Below are positions 8,358 to 17,259 of a stretch of 64,000 nt of DNA, in pieces (the first letter of the stretch is position 1; each line of letters opens with the position of its first letter). The DNA comes from Bacillus aerolatus (GTDB lineage Bacteria; Bacillota; Bacilli; Bacillales; Domibacillaceae): the NCBI RefSeq assembly GCF_009183655.1, contig NZ_WEIO01000005.1, positions 247,812-311,811 on the forward strand. Reading direction: 5' to 3'. Both the position numbers and the translations under genes were made by a program. Under the pieces are notes generated by a model. The model was not told the origin of the DNA. It ran no database searches and saw only the letters and a list, made by a program, of their open reading frames with translations.

Positions 8358-9614
8358 TTACTTTGTAATAATGTTATGCTCCGGACCAAATGGGAATTTA
8401 GTGATGTTCTCCGCCCCATTCTCGCTAATGACGAGGATGTCGTGCTCGCGGTAACCGCCAGCTCCCGGCTCTCCTTCTGGAATCATGATCATTGGTTCCA
8501 TAGACACAACCATGCCTGGCTCCAGCACCGTTTCGATATCTTCCCGCAGTTCCAGTCCAGCCTCACGTCCATAGTAGTGGCTCAGTACGCCGAATGAGTG
8601 TCCGTAACCGAATGTCCGGTTCGCTAACAAGTTGTGCTCGCGGTAAATCTCATTTAATTCAGCGGCGATATCCATACATCTAGCCCCCGGCTTGATCAGT
8701 TCAAGGCCGCGTCTGTGCACTTTGCAGTTAATTTCCCACAGCTCCAGATGGCGGTCAGACACTTCTTCCAAGAACAATGTACGTTCAAGTGCCGTGTAGT
8801 AACCAGCGATCATCGGGAAGCAGTTCAGGCTCAAAATATCTCCTCGCTGCAGCTTGCGGGAAGTCGCCCAGTTGTGAGCGCCGTCCGTATTAATGCCGGA
8901 TTGGAACCAAATCCACGTATCTCTCAGTTCAGCGTGCGGGTACGTGCGGGCAATTTCGCGCACCATTGCTTCTGTGCCATGCAGCGCCACTTCGTATTCC
9001 GGTACACCTTCGCGAATCGCTTCGACAACGGCCGCTCCGCCGATATCCGCAATGCGGGCACCGTTTTTAATCAAATCAATTTCCTCGTCAGACTTAAACA
9101 TCCGATGCCCCATCACCGCCTGAGAAACGTCCACAAGCTCTGTTTTTGGCAGGGCATCCTGCACTTGGCGACGTAAATCGAGCGTCATATGGTCATTTTC
9201 TACACCGAGACGCCCGCTGGAGAAGCCTCCCTCATTTAATACCTTTTTCACCGCATAAAGAAAGTTGTCTCTTTTCCAGTCTGTGTAGACAATATTCTCG
9301 TCAAAGCTGCGTCTCCACGGCATGCCGGCATCAATGTTTGCGCTTACAGTAACATGCTTGTCTTGAGTGACGATCAGCGCATACGATCTGTTGAAAGACG
9401 TGTACAGGAAGTCACTGTAATAATTGATGTTATGGTAAGAAGTAAACATAACGGCATCGATTCCAGCTTTCGCCATATACTCGCGCAAACGGGTATTGCG
9501 GCGTGTCATTTCCTCTTTGGAAAAAGTAGGTTTTACTTTCTCTCCGCCATTCTGTAAAATTTTTGTTCTTTCAAGATCTGTGATTTGTTGTACCATGTTA
9601 TTCACCTTTCCTTT
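8353..9614 (-). repeat. 1.26-kb direct repeat, copy 1 (creatinase)
   Basis: Matches 34472-35733 with a constant offset of 26,119 and no indels. I count about 27 substitutions over the gene, all but one synonymous. None falls between 8953 and 9368 (416 identical bases). Similarity stops just outside the coding region at both ends. Confidence 0.9.
8358..9596 (-). CDS. Creatinase (creatine amidinohydrolase), copy 1
   Basis: Hydrolyses creatine to sarcosine and urea (EC 3.5.3.3). It has the M24 pita-bread fold but is metal-independent in this family. From ATG 9596, with AAAGG eight bases upstream, it has 412 residues, matching the Bacillus enzyme as I recall it. The N-terminal creatinase domain (to about residue 155) is followed by the catalytic domain. 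That domain has the SGINTDGAHNW segment with the active-site His, NCFPMIAGYYTALERT, GYGHSFGVLSHYYGREAGLE, SMEPM and GGYREHD. It differs from copy 2 by one residue (ITK versus IKK at the C-terminus). The GTG at 9605 is an alternative start. It stands about 350 bases upstream of the permease-crnA pair. Confidence 0.95.
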   Translation of the reverse strand: MVQQITDLERTKILQNGGEKVKPTFSKEEMTRRNTRLREYMAKAGIDAVMFTSYHNINYYSDFLYTSFNRSYALIVTQDKHVTVSANIDAGMPWRRSFDENIVYTDWKRDNFLYAVKKVLNEGGFSSGRLGVENDHMTLDLRRQVQDALPKTELVDVSQAVMGHRMFKSDEEIDLIKNGARIADIGGAAVVEAIREGVPEYEVALHGTEAMVREIARTYPHAELRDTWIWFQSGINTDGAHNWATSRKLQRGDILSLNCFPMIAGYYTALERTLFLEEVSDRHLELWEINCKVHRRGLELIKPGARCMDIAAELNEIYREHNLLANRTFGYGHSFGVLSHYYGREAGLELREDIETVLEPGMVVSMEPMIMIPEGEPGAGGYREHDILVISENGAENITKFPFGPEHNIITK

Positions 9615-9686
9615 TCCACAATTTTTTTAATAAAATATTTCTAGTTACTATTAATCTTTCACTTTCCTATCGTGCCAACATTTCAT

Positions 9687-9709
9687 ATAGCAATCGGAAA
9701 GGTTGCTAT
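9687..9709. other. Hairpin upstream of creatinase copy 1
   Basis: ATAGCAA and TTGCTAT form a 7-bp perfect stem with a nine-base loop, about 90 bases upstream of the creatinase start. No T-tract follows, so it is not an obvious terminator. It could be an mRNA leader structure or an operator. The rest of 9597-9850 shows nothing I recognise. Confidence 0.3.
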
Positions 9710-9850
9710 TGCGCGCGCCCTGATAACGGAGGATCACGAGTGCTGCGGAGATTAACGGGGCAAATTATAGAACACCTGACACCCGAAGTGACATGACAGT
9801 CATGCATTATGCACCAACTCTCTTATAAAATTCCTTTTAAGCGTTACTTA

Positions 9851-11161
9851 CTACTCCTGATGCATGGATGTGTTCGCTGTTTCCTTTGTTCTTAACAAGG
9901 CTATAAATGCGATGAAAGCGGCTGCCATCAAGTAGAAGGCAGGAGCGAACGTGTTATCCGTCTGAAGAATCAGGAATGTTGCTATAAATGGGGCTGTCCC
10001 TCCGAAGATAGCGTTACCCATATTGAAAGATAATCCGAAACAAGTGTACCGCACAGAAGTTGGAAACATCTCAGATAGGAAGGTAGCAAGTACTCCATCA
10101 TTTCCGGCTAATATGGCACCGAGTAAGATCTGTGCCAGCACGGCGTACATACCACCTTGGGAAAGAAGTGCAAAAGCTGGATAAGTAAACAGTATAAACA
10201 GTACACTAGCACCGATAAGCACCGGCTTCCTGCCGACCCGATCGGCGAGCGAGCCCACAAATGGGAGCAGGATGACATAAGTGGTTAGTGAGATAATTGT
10301 CGTAAAAATGGCCTTCATACTATCGAAACCTAACTCCTTAACAAGGTAAGTTGGCATGTAGCTGAGAATAGTGTAGAAGCCGACAGCATTAAGACAAATA
10401 ACTCCGAAAGCAACTAAAATCTGCTTCCGGTTCTGGCGGACGCTCTTGAAAACGGGGGCTTGAGTCTCCTCATGCTCTTTCTCAGTAAAAACAGGCGTGT
10501 CCTCCAGTTTCATGCGTATATAGAGAGCAATTAAACCTAGTGGGCCTGATATAAGAAAAGGAATGCGCCATCCCCAGCTGTGCAAGGCATCTTGCGTTAG
10601 GTTGTACTCAAGAAGAACCGCAGTCAAAGCCCCAAGCAACAGGCCGGCAGCTGTACTTGCCGGCACCATGCTGACAAGAAGCCCTCTTTGTGAATTTGGT
10701 GCGTATTCAGCAATAAACAAGGAGGCTCCAGCATACTCGCCAGACGCCGAAAAACCTTGGACGATACGGCATAAAAGAAGTAACAGCGGTGCTGCGATAC
10801 CTATCGTAGCGTAACTTGGTATGAGTCCAATTGAAAACGTCGCTAGTGACATCATGATGAGTGTAAGAACCAAAATACGCTTTCGCCCAAGCTTGTCTCC
10901 ATAATGACCCCAAACGAGGCCTCCAATAGGTCTTGCTATAAAGGAGACGGCAAATACTCCAAACGTTCCGAGCAACGCTACCTTTTCGTTACCCGGAGCG
11001 AAGAAGACGACAGCAATGATCGTGGCCAGATATCCGTATGAAGCATAATCAAACCATTCGATTAAATTTCCAATAGCCGCCCCAAAAACGGCTTGTTTCA
11101 CTCCAGTAGATCGATTTTCTTCACTTACTATCGTTTTTTCTACCTGTTGTTGTATTGACAT
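9851..11161 (-). CDS. MHS-family MFS transporter (ProP/KgtP-like)
   Basis: A 436-residue, 12-helix major-facilitator protein of the metabolite:H+ symporter family. The opening GAAIGNLIEWFDYASYGYLA, the loop GHYGDKLGRKRILV (the MFS motif between helices 2 and 3) and RIVQGFSASGEYAGA are typical of ProP/KgtP/ShiA relatives. Known members carry betaine, proline, oxoglutarate or shikimate. Between creatinase and a divergent PucR-type regulator, it may import creatine, creatinine or betaine, but the substrate is inferred from context only. Its start is preceded by GGGGGTAAAAAATTA. Confidence 0.8.
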   Translation of the reverse strand: MSIQQQVEKTIVSEENRSTGVKQAVFGAAIGNLIEWFDYASYGYLATIIAVVFFAPGNEKVALLGTFGVFAVSFIARPIGGLVWGHYGDKLGRKRILVLTLIMMSLATFSIGLIPSYATIGIAAPLLLLLCRIVQGFSASGEYAGASLFIAEYAPNSQRGLLVSMVPASTAAGLLLGALTAVLLEYNLTQDALHSWGWRIPFLISGPLGLIALYIRMKLEDTPVFTEKEHEETQAPVFKSVRQNRKQILVAFGVICLNAVGFYTILSYMPTYLVKELGFDSMKAIFTTIISLTTYVILLPFVGSLADRVGRKPVLIGASVLFILFTYPAFALLSQGGMYAVLAQILLGAILAGNDGVLATFLSEMFPTSVRYTCFGLSFNMGNAIFGGTAPFIATFLILQTDNTFAPAFYLMAAAFIAFIALLRTKETANTSMHQE

Positions 11162-11740
11162 TAATTTTTTACCCCCATGTCTTTAGGAATTGGCCAAAAA
11201 TATCTAATATTAACATTATTCAGATAATTTCGATCAAAAAAAATTTCGAGTTTGGCTTCCAAAGGCTGGATAACAAACAATAGGTCAGAAAAAAGAAGAT
11301 GATGGGACAGCTTTCTATGATTGTTTGATCTCGTACTTTCTCAGACAAATTGTAAATAACTACTCTAATAATGACTATTCAACTGCTATGCGCGGAAAGA
11401 ATCTATCATTTTATCATCCTCCATTTCTGTATAAACAGTCCTTGTGACTAATTTGTTTTTTGCCGCCATTACTTAATGATTCAAGCTTTACACCCGTTAG
11501 CTGCATGCGATTAGTCAGCTAAATCTGTTGGATGAGCCTTCCATCATAAAGTCATAGGCTGAAGTAATCGTTCGCAAAAAATGACGAAAATTCTTAATAT
11601 TCTGCATGGATTTCATGTAAGCGCTAACTTATAATAGGAATAATACCATTCTATTACATCTTATTACAATTGGACATTACGCTTAAAATCAAATTATTTT
11701 TTTGGAAATTTTGTATCGCTTGCACAAAGGAGGAAAAGTA
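11162..11740. other. Long divergent regulatory region (MHS transporter / PucR-type gene)
   Basis: About 580 bases with no supported gene. It must contain promoters for both divergent genes and a cre-like site (listed separately). The A/T-rich run 11640-11700 just before the PucR-type gene is a likely promoter zone, but no strong -35/-10 pair stood out. The remainder holds nothing I recognise. Confidence 0.5.
11616..11629. promoter_or_regulatory. cre-like (CcpA) site
   Basis: TGTAAGCGCTAACT matches the catabolite-responsive consensus TGWAANCGNTNWCA at all but the last position. It lies about 110 bases upstream of the PucR-type gene, between it and the divergent transporter. Related AAGCGCTT cores lie at 19440, 23139 and 59372. 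Confidence 0.5.
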
Positions 11741-13453
11741 ATGATTACAGTTAGAGAAGCATTGCTTTTATCGGACTTGAATGGTGTAACAGTTCGCGCT
11801 GGAAAAAGAGGTTTGTTTCGTAAGATCCGCTGGGCACACGTTATTGATCATGATGACATGAGGCACTTCCTTGAAGGGGGAGAGCTGCTTATGACATGCG
11901 GACAAGTATGGCCTCAAGATAAAGCATCAGAATCCAGGCTTCTTAAAGGGTTTTTACGGCATCAAATTTCCGGTATTTTGTTTGCAACCGGCCGTTATTT
12001 AGAAGAATGTCCTCCAGCCGTTTTGGAATTTGGTGATAAATATTCTATTCCGATTTTAGAAGTACCATTTCACTTGCAATTTATTAAAATCACCCACTCT
12101 ATTCACCAAGAAATTATGAAGCGTGAGTTTAGAAAAAAAGAATTGACCGCACAGCTTCCTTCAGAATTGGCCGGAGAATTACGATCTGCAAACAGCGGTG
12201 CGGATATTTGTCGTATCCTTGCCAAATTTTTCAAGTGCCCCGCTGTGATTACCGATTCTACGAACAAAGTGTTAGATAAGATCATTCCAACCGAAGGGAA
12301 GCGCATGAACCTTTCGCAAATAATGGACAATCTTACTGGGATATTAAACGATGAACTTTTGGATAATAGTCAACATGAAAATGAGTCGATCGCAACGGAG
12401 GGACAAGCTATCTATGTACCAACTAAAACTCCTCCTTATGCCATTGCTTCCCCGCTTCGAATCGGAGAGAAACATTGGGGAACCCTTTGGCTTATGAACT
12501 TTTATCAGCAGTTTGAAGAAGCACATACCTTTGCTCTTGAATATGCAGCTACTGTTCTTTTAGATATCCGTCTCAATCAACAAGAAGTAGGAGTGACCCG
12601 TAAAAAATTAAGAGCAGAGTTAATGGAGCTGCTATTTGAAAATCCAAAAACAGCCTCCATATTAATGGAAGATAGAATGCGTAAGCTTGGATTGGCTCCG
12701 AACGAGAATTGGATAGCCGGGTTTGTACTTCCTGGAAAAAAAGAGATACCACTCAGCCTATCCATTGAAATGGATTTTTTAAGTAATGAATGTACAAAAT
12801 GGGTGGATGAAACGGAAGGGATAGACGGTTTCTGTGAAGTATATGAAGGCCGGCTGACTTTATTAATCTCCTCTAATCTTGAATATGAAGAAATAAAAAA
12901 CTATTTAAAAGATTTATACAATCACGTGCAAAACATTTATAAGCAAGTAGTGCCCGTTTTTGTGTTTGGTGACATCAAGTCAGACTTGCTTTCTTTAGTG
13001 GAAAGCTATCAGAAGGCAAAGTCTCTGGCCCCGCTTGTTCAGTTCTCAAGCCCTGAAGGAGGGGTCTATTTTGCAGATGAATTACGGGGCGAATTGCTTC
13101 TTTATGGGGGAATGAATGCAAGTAAAGCCAAGGAGTTTCGAAACCTCGTATTACCAGAAGAGCTTCTTTCCGAACGGGGTTCAGTGCTCTATGAAACGCT
13201 AAAGTGTCTCGCGTCTCATAATTATAATCGCGAAATTGTTGCCAAAAATTTGCATATTCACCGAAACACCTTAAGGTATCGAATTGACCGGATTGAACAA
13301 TATTTACAGGACAGCCTCTCTTCCTCAAGGTGCCAGTTTTGGATTCAAGTAGCTTTAGACCTTGAGTCGCTTGCGAATCAAAATCACGTATCTTCTTTAG
13401 AAACAGAAGGTGATGAATATAAAGAGAAAGTTGTTCTCCCGACTATTTTATAA
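11741..13453 (+). CDS. PucR-family transcriptional regulator
   Basis: 570 residues from the ATG at 11741, chosen because AAAGGAGG lies seven bases upstream; an earlier in-frame start has no such site. The N-terminal PucR domain (about residues 1-125) starts MITVREALLLSDLNGVTVRAG and contains GGELLMTCG. A central GAF/sensor-like region follows. The C-terminal helix-turn-helix (about 505-555) reads LASHNYNREIVAKNLHIHRN then TLRYRIDRIEQ. PucR proteins regulate purine, GABA, proline or amine catabolism. Divergent from the MHS transporter and next to the creatinase/crnA genes, this is the best candidate for the local substrate-responsive regulator (inference). The hydantoin genes beyond fabF are another possible target. 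Confidence 0.85.
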   Translation: MITVREALLLSDLNGVTVRAGKRGLFRKIRWAHVIDHDDMRHFLEGGELLMTCGQVWPQDKASESRLLKGFLRHQISGILFATGRYLEECPPAVLEFGDKYSIPILEVPFHLQFIKITHSIHQEIMKREFRKKELTAQLPSELAGELRSANSGADICRILAKFFKCPAVITDSTNKVLDKIIPTEGKRMNLSQIMDNLTGILNDELLDNSQHENESIATEGQAIYVPTKTPPYAIASPLRIGEKHWGTLWLMNFYQQFEEAHTFALEYAATVLLDIRLNQQEVGVTRKKLRAELMELLFENPKTASILMEDRMRKLGLAPNENWIAGFVLPGKKEIPLSLSIEMDFLSNECTKWVDETEGIDGFCEVYEGRLTLLISSNLEYEEIKNYLKDLYNHVQNIYKQVVPVFVFGDIKSDLLSLVESYQKAKSLAPLVQFSSPEGGVYFADELRGELLLYGGMNASKAKEFRNLVLPEELLSERGSVLYETLKCLASHNYNREIVAKNLHIHRNTLRYRIDRIEQYLQDSLSSSRCQFWIQVALDLESLANQNHVSSLETEGDEYKEKVVLPTIL

Positions 13454-13514
13454 TTTTATGTTTATTGAACTTTTCCACAATCCGTGTGCAACTTTTATTT
13501 TATCAGTGAGCAGT

Positions 13515-13702
13515 GTGCATATTACGGCTGTTCTCGCGCATAAATCGAACTTGGCCGTGCAGAAAATCGGGACAACCCGTGCACAAAGCCCGGCGGCCGG
13601 CGCATAAGTTTGTTTGCTGTGCACAATTCAATGATTCCTGTGCAGAAAACCGTTATAGCCGCACATAAATGCCAATGACCGGTGCACAATGCAGCACTGC
13701 TT
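13515..13702 (+). repeat. 21-bp GTGCANAA iterated element, copy A
   Basis: Nine units begin at 13515, 13536, 13557, 13579, 13600, 13619, 13640, 13661 and 13682. Spacings are 21, 21, 22, 21, 19, 21, 21 and 21. Each starts with GTGCANAA or a one-base variant (GCGCATAA, GCACATAA). It is followed about 30 bases later by a terminator hairpin. Copies B and C lie at 26041 and 59869, with the short 19-bp unit in the same place. Confidence 0.85.
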
Positions 13703-13721
13703 CACTTTGTTTATTCAACAG

Positions 13722-13766
13722 GGGGCTGTTCCAAAGTCTGTTAAGCGCCGACTTTGGAACAGCCTC
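13722..13766. terminator. Terminator between PucR-type gene and fabF
   Basis: Stem GGGGCTGTTCCAAAGTC with GACTTTGGAACAGCCTCC, loop about 11 bases. It lies between convergent genes, immediately after repeat copy A. A strong U-tract is absent, so it may work in both directions or mainly protect 3' ends. Confidence 0.65.
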
Positions 13767-13832
13767 CATATTCATTTAAAAAGATGAGCATCCGATTTCA
13801 ACTACCTTAGTCAACAATGAGTATGCGAATCT

Positions 13833-15068
13833 TCATTCATACCTTTTTAATACAATAGCTGAATTGTGCCCCCCAAAGCCAAATGAGTTGGAGAGACCAA
13901 TGTTTAGTGGAACACTCCGCGCACCCTCTGAGACATAATCCAAGTCACACTCCAGATCAGCAGTCTCTAAATTAATCGTTGGAGGTACTATACCTTGTTG
14001 AAGGCTTTTCACTAGAGCAATTGCCTCAACTCCACCAGCGGCGCCGAGCATATGCCCGAGCATCGATTTGTTAGCTGTCGTTGGAATTTGATAGGCATGG
14101 TCTCCAAATAACCTCTTTATAGCTAATGTTTCGGACATGTCACCTACTTGTGTACTCGTCGCATGAGCACTAATAACGTCTACCTCACTCGCTGCTATAT
14201 TCGCCTTGTTCAAAGCATTTTTCATTGCCGCATAAGCCCCTCTTCCTTCCGGGTGCGATGCGACCATGTGATACGCATCTGAACCTGCTCCATATCCGAT
14301 CACTTCACTATAAATAGGAGCTTCCCGGCGCAGCGCGTGTTCCAGTGATTCCAACACTAATATACCCGCTCCTTCACTCATGACAAACCCATCCCGATTG
14401 GCATCAAACGGCCGGCTCGCTAAAGCTGGTTCCTCGTTTCTCATAGATAAAGCTGTTGCATTTCCGAAACTCGCCAACGATAATTTCGTAATGGCCGCTT
14501 CCGCTCCACCGGCAAATATAACATCTGCTTCACCGTTGCGAATGACATTGAACGCTTCACCGATAGACGTGTTACCAATAGAACACGCGGTTACTGGCGA
14601 CAAGGATGGACCATATGCCCCTAATCTAATGCTTATTTGGGCAGCGGCCGCATTCGATATCATCATAGGCACCAAACTAGGGCTTACTCTTCCTGGTCCT
14701 CGTTCGTTTAATAAATTGACATTATCAATAAAGGTATTGATTCCTCCAATCCCGGAACCGACATAGACGCCAAACCGTTCCCGGTCAATCTTGTCCAGTT
14801 TTAATTGAGAGCTTTCCAAAGCTTGCTCAGCTGCCGCTAAAGCAAACTGGCAGAAACGATCCATACGCCTTGCTTCTTTGCGTCCCCATCGGCCTTCTGC
14901 ATCGAAGTCACGGACAATACCAGCTATTTTTGTTTTGGAATCAGATATATCAAACGTATCAATTAATGTAATTCCAGACTTGCCTTTCGTTAAATGGTGC
15001 CAGAAAGTATCTATATCATTCCCTAGTGGTGAAATAACCCCCATTCCAGTAATGACCACTCTCTTCAT
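13833..15068 (-). CDS. fabF: Beta-ketoacyl-ACP synthase II (FabF-type)
   Basis: A 411-residue condensing enzyme of fatty-acid elongation. It has the catalytic Cys in VTACSIGN (about residue 163), a His in SAHATST, a second His in KSMLGHMLGAAGG, and the C-terminal SNSFGFGGHNSAIV. The usual NAHGTST motif is here SAHATST. GGGAGGAG precedes the start. It stands alone, with no acpP, fabG or fabH nearby, so it is probably a second FabF rather than the primary one. Its link to the surrounding catabolic genes is unknown. Confidence 0.9.
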   Translation of the reverse strand: MKRVVITGMGVISPLGNDIDTFWHHLTKGKSGITLIDTFDISDSKTKIAGIVRDFDAEGRWGRKEARRMDRFCQFALAAAEQALESSQLKLDKIDRERFGVYVGSGIGGINTFIDNVNLLNERGPGRVSPSLVPMMISNAAAAQISIRLGAYGPSLSPVTACSIGNTSIGEAFNVIRNGEADVIFAGGAEAAITKLSLASFGNATALSMRNEEPALASRPFDANRDGFVMSEGAGILVLESLEHALRREAPIYSEVIGYGAGSDAYHMVASHPEGRGAYAAMKNALNKANIAASEVDVISAHATSTQVGDMSETLAIKRLFGDHAYQIPTTANKSMLGHMLGAAGGVEAIALVKSLQQGIVPPTINLETADLECDLDYVSEGARSVPLNIGLSNSFGFGGHNSAIVLKRYE

Positions 15069-15217
15069 TTAAACTCCTCCCAACATCCATGCCGTTATCA
15101 CACTATGTTTACAAATAGGAAAAACAGCCAAGACTTTCTTAAAAAGCACTTGGCTGCTTTTTGATCCCTTGATTTACTTTGATAAAAATGAAAACGCTCG
15201 CCTGTTGCTTATTAAAC

Positions 15218-15441
15218 AAGGCTGTTTTCGCAAACTTTATTGCTATTTACCAAGTCGTGCGGTGTGGTTGATTGCAGCGAGAGATGCTCTATTGGATCGG
15301 GGCGGGCGGTGAGCCTCCTCGACGTAAACGCCTGTGGGGTCTCACCTGTCCCGCTATTCCCGCAGAAGTCTCGCACTTCTGCTCCAATCAACCTTCAACA
15401 GTTTTCGTTTTAAAAACAACAATCTCTTAGAAAAGAGCCTT
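15218..15441. repeat. MITE-like element, long copy
   Basis: About 224 bases bounded by inverted ends AAGGCTGTTTTC and GAAAAGAGCCTT (11 of 12 complementary). Inside is GGTTGATT...AATCAACC, enclosing a G/C-rich structured core with GGTGAGCCTCCTCG and GGGGTCTCACCTGTCCCGC. I recall this core type as a common intergenic repeat in Bacillaceae. A shorter copy lies at 19706. No coding capacity. Its right end lies 13 bases before the hyuB stop. Confidence 0.65.
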
Positions 15442-15453
15442 AAGCAAAGAGCA

Positions 15454-17253
15454 TTATTCCGAATAAACGGGCAACCTCCCCCTTGTTCTTCTTATTTCTT
15501 CTCTTCTTTGCTCCGTAGCTAATGCATCCAGCTTATTATTCTCGATGACTACTCCATAATCACGATAAGCCGTTTCAACCGAGACAATCTCATCTAATAC
15601 ATCTTCAAATACTTGCTCGGCCGATCGCTGGAGTGGATCCCCGTATCCCCCGGATGATGGGACTAAGATTTGCACAGACTCCCCCGCCTGGAAACGATGG
15701 CCATTGATCTTAGACGGAAGTTCTTCAGGAACGCTATCCGGATTTTTAATCAGATTAGCACTTGTTCCAGGGAGCCCGCCTTTGTATCCCCATGGACGGA
15801 CCGTATGTTTATCTCCTTCCATCGTCATAAATCCATCTGTTAAGAAGCGGTTCCATCGCACGATCCCCAATCCTCCCCGCCATTGACCGGCTCCTCCTGT
15901 ATCTTCGCGGAGCTCATATTGCTCACAAACGAGAGGGATGTGCATATCAAGGTCTTCGATTGGATTGTTCATTGTATTCCATGAACTGAAGTCTACAGCA
16001 TCCATTCCATCTTTGCCTGGGCGTCCTCCATAAGACCCCTCATTGACTTCAATATAAACCCAGTACTCATTCTTTTCGTCTAACCCGGCATAAGAAGCAA
16101 ATTGCAGGTTGGCTGCACTGCCTGCGCATGTCTGATTAGGCAGGACAGGAGTTAATGCTTTAATGATCAAATCTGCCACAGTGTTCACCTGGTTACCACG
16201 GCTAAACAAAGCGGCTGGTTTAATTGGATTAAAGATACATCCCTTACGTGCTTTGATCTTAATTGGACGGAACGCCCCTTCGTTCGCCGGAACATCTTCT
16301 TCGGTAGTAAATGTATCCAAAAATATGGAACGCAGTACACTATGAACACTTACACAAAGAGCGCCAGAGTAGGCCACATTAAATGCAGTGGATACTTGAT
16401 CAGCTGAACCGGAAACATCTACTTCCAGCTCCTCTCCTTGTTTCGTCATTTTCACATGGACTTTCAGCGGCGTATCCAAATGACGGCCATCATTATCAAG
16501 CCATGACTCAGCCTCGTACACACCATCAGGAATTTTAGCAATTTCTTTTCTCATCATTCGCTCAGAGTAATTCATCAACTCTTCGCAAGCCAAAATAACA
16601 GTGTCCTTTCCATACTTATCCATCAATTCAATGAACCGCTTGACTCCTAACCGGCAAGCTGCAACTTGTGCTTCCAAGTCTCCGATTACTTGGACAGGCG
16701 TGCGCACTTTTTGACGAATCACTTCAAATAAAGTTTCGTTCCGTACTCCTCTGTCATAAAGCTTTACCCCGTTTAAAATTAAACCTTCTGCGTATACATC
16801 GGGCACATCGATCATGAGTCCAGGCTGAGCGCCTCCCATATCTAAGTGGTGGGCGGTCGCTCCTGCGTATCCAACGAGCTCTCCTTTATAAAATATCGGT
16901 TGACACAAAGCAACATCCGGAGAGTGAGAAGCACCCGCATAAGGATCGTTATTCCAAATAATATCGTCGGGATGTTGGTTATCTCCCAATTTTTCCTGGA
17001 ACCCCCGAATGTATCCCGGTAAACAGCCAAGTTGCATAGGGGTAGAGTCTGCTTCAGCTAATGTGTTACCAAATACATCAAAAATTCCTGCCCCGAGATC
17101 TTCCGATTCACGAATAAGTGAGGAGTAAGCCATCCGGTACATGACGTGCGCCATCTCTTTCGCTATAGTCTTTAATGCCCCGCCGATCACTTGCAAAGTC
17201 ACTGGATCAATTTTATTTTGAACGATAGCTTGGTTCGTTTGATTGGTCGTCAT
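15454..17253 (-). CDS. hyuB: Hydantoinase B / N-methylhydantoinase beta subunit
   Basis: About 600 residues of the HyuB/oxoprolinase-B family, the partner of HyuA in ATP-dependent ring opening of hydantoins, N-methylhydantoin or 5-oxoproline. Typical stretches are KIDPVTLQVIGGALKTIAKEM at the N-terminus, YAGASHSPDVALCQPIFY, HHLDMGGAQPG, NEGSYGGRPGKDGMD and the C-terminal SSGGYGDPLQR. ATG 17253 is preferred; a TTG six bases upstream is alternative. It starts almost directly at the hyuA stop, so the two are co-translated. With sarcosine metabolism in the window, N-methylhydantoin (a creatinine breakdown product) is a reasonable substrate, but hydantoin or allantoin-like rings cannot be excluded. 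Confidence 0.85.
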   Translation of the reverse strand: MTTNQTNQAIVQNKIDPVTLQVIGGALKTIAKEMAHVMYRMAYSSLIRESEDLGAGIFDVFGNTLAEADSTPMQLGCLPGYIRGFQEKLGDNQHPDDIIWNNDPYAGASHSPDVALCQPIFYKGELVGYAGATAHHLDMGGAQPGLMIDVPDVYAEGLILNGVKLYDRGVRNETLFEVIRQKVRTPVQVIGDLEAQVAACRLGVKRFIELMDKYGKDTVILACEELMNYSERMMRKEIAKIPDGVYEAESWLDNDGRHLDTPLKVHVKMTKQGEELEVDVSGSADQVSTAFNVAYSGALCVSVHSVLRSIFLDTFTTEEDVPANEGAFRPIKIKARKGCIFNPIKPAALFSRGNQVNTVADLIIKALTPVLPNQTCAGSAANLQFASYAGLDEKNEYWVYIEVNEGSYGGRPGKDGMDAVDFSSWNTMNNPIEDLDMHIPLVCEQYELREDTGGAGQWRGGLGIVRWNRFLTDGFMTMEGDKHTVRPWGYKGGLPGTSANLIKNPDSVPEELPSKINGHRFQAGESVQILVPSSGGYGDPLQRSAEQVFEDVLDEIVSVETAYRDYGVVIENNKLDALATEQRREEIRRTRGRLPVYSE

Positions 17254-17259
17254 ATTCAA

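Noticed and set aside
9660..9690. Sigma-54-like TTGGCAC upstream of creatinase copy 1
   Set aside because: The -12 TTGC element is missing at the required five-base spacing and no enhancer-binding activator is nearby.
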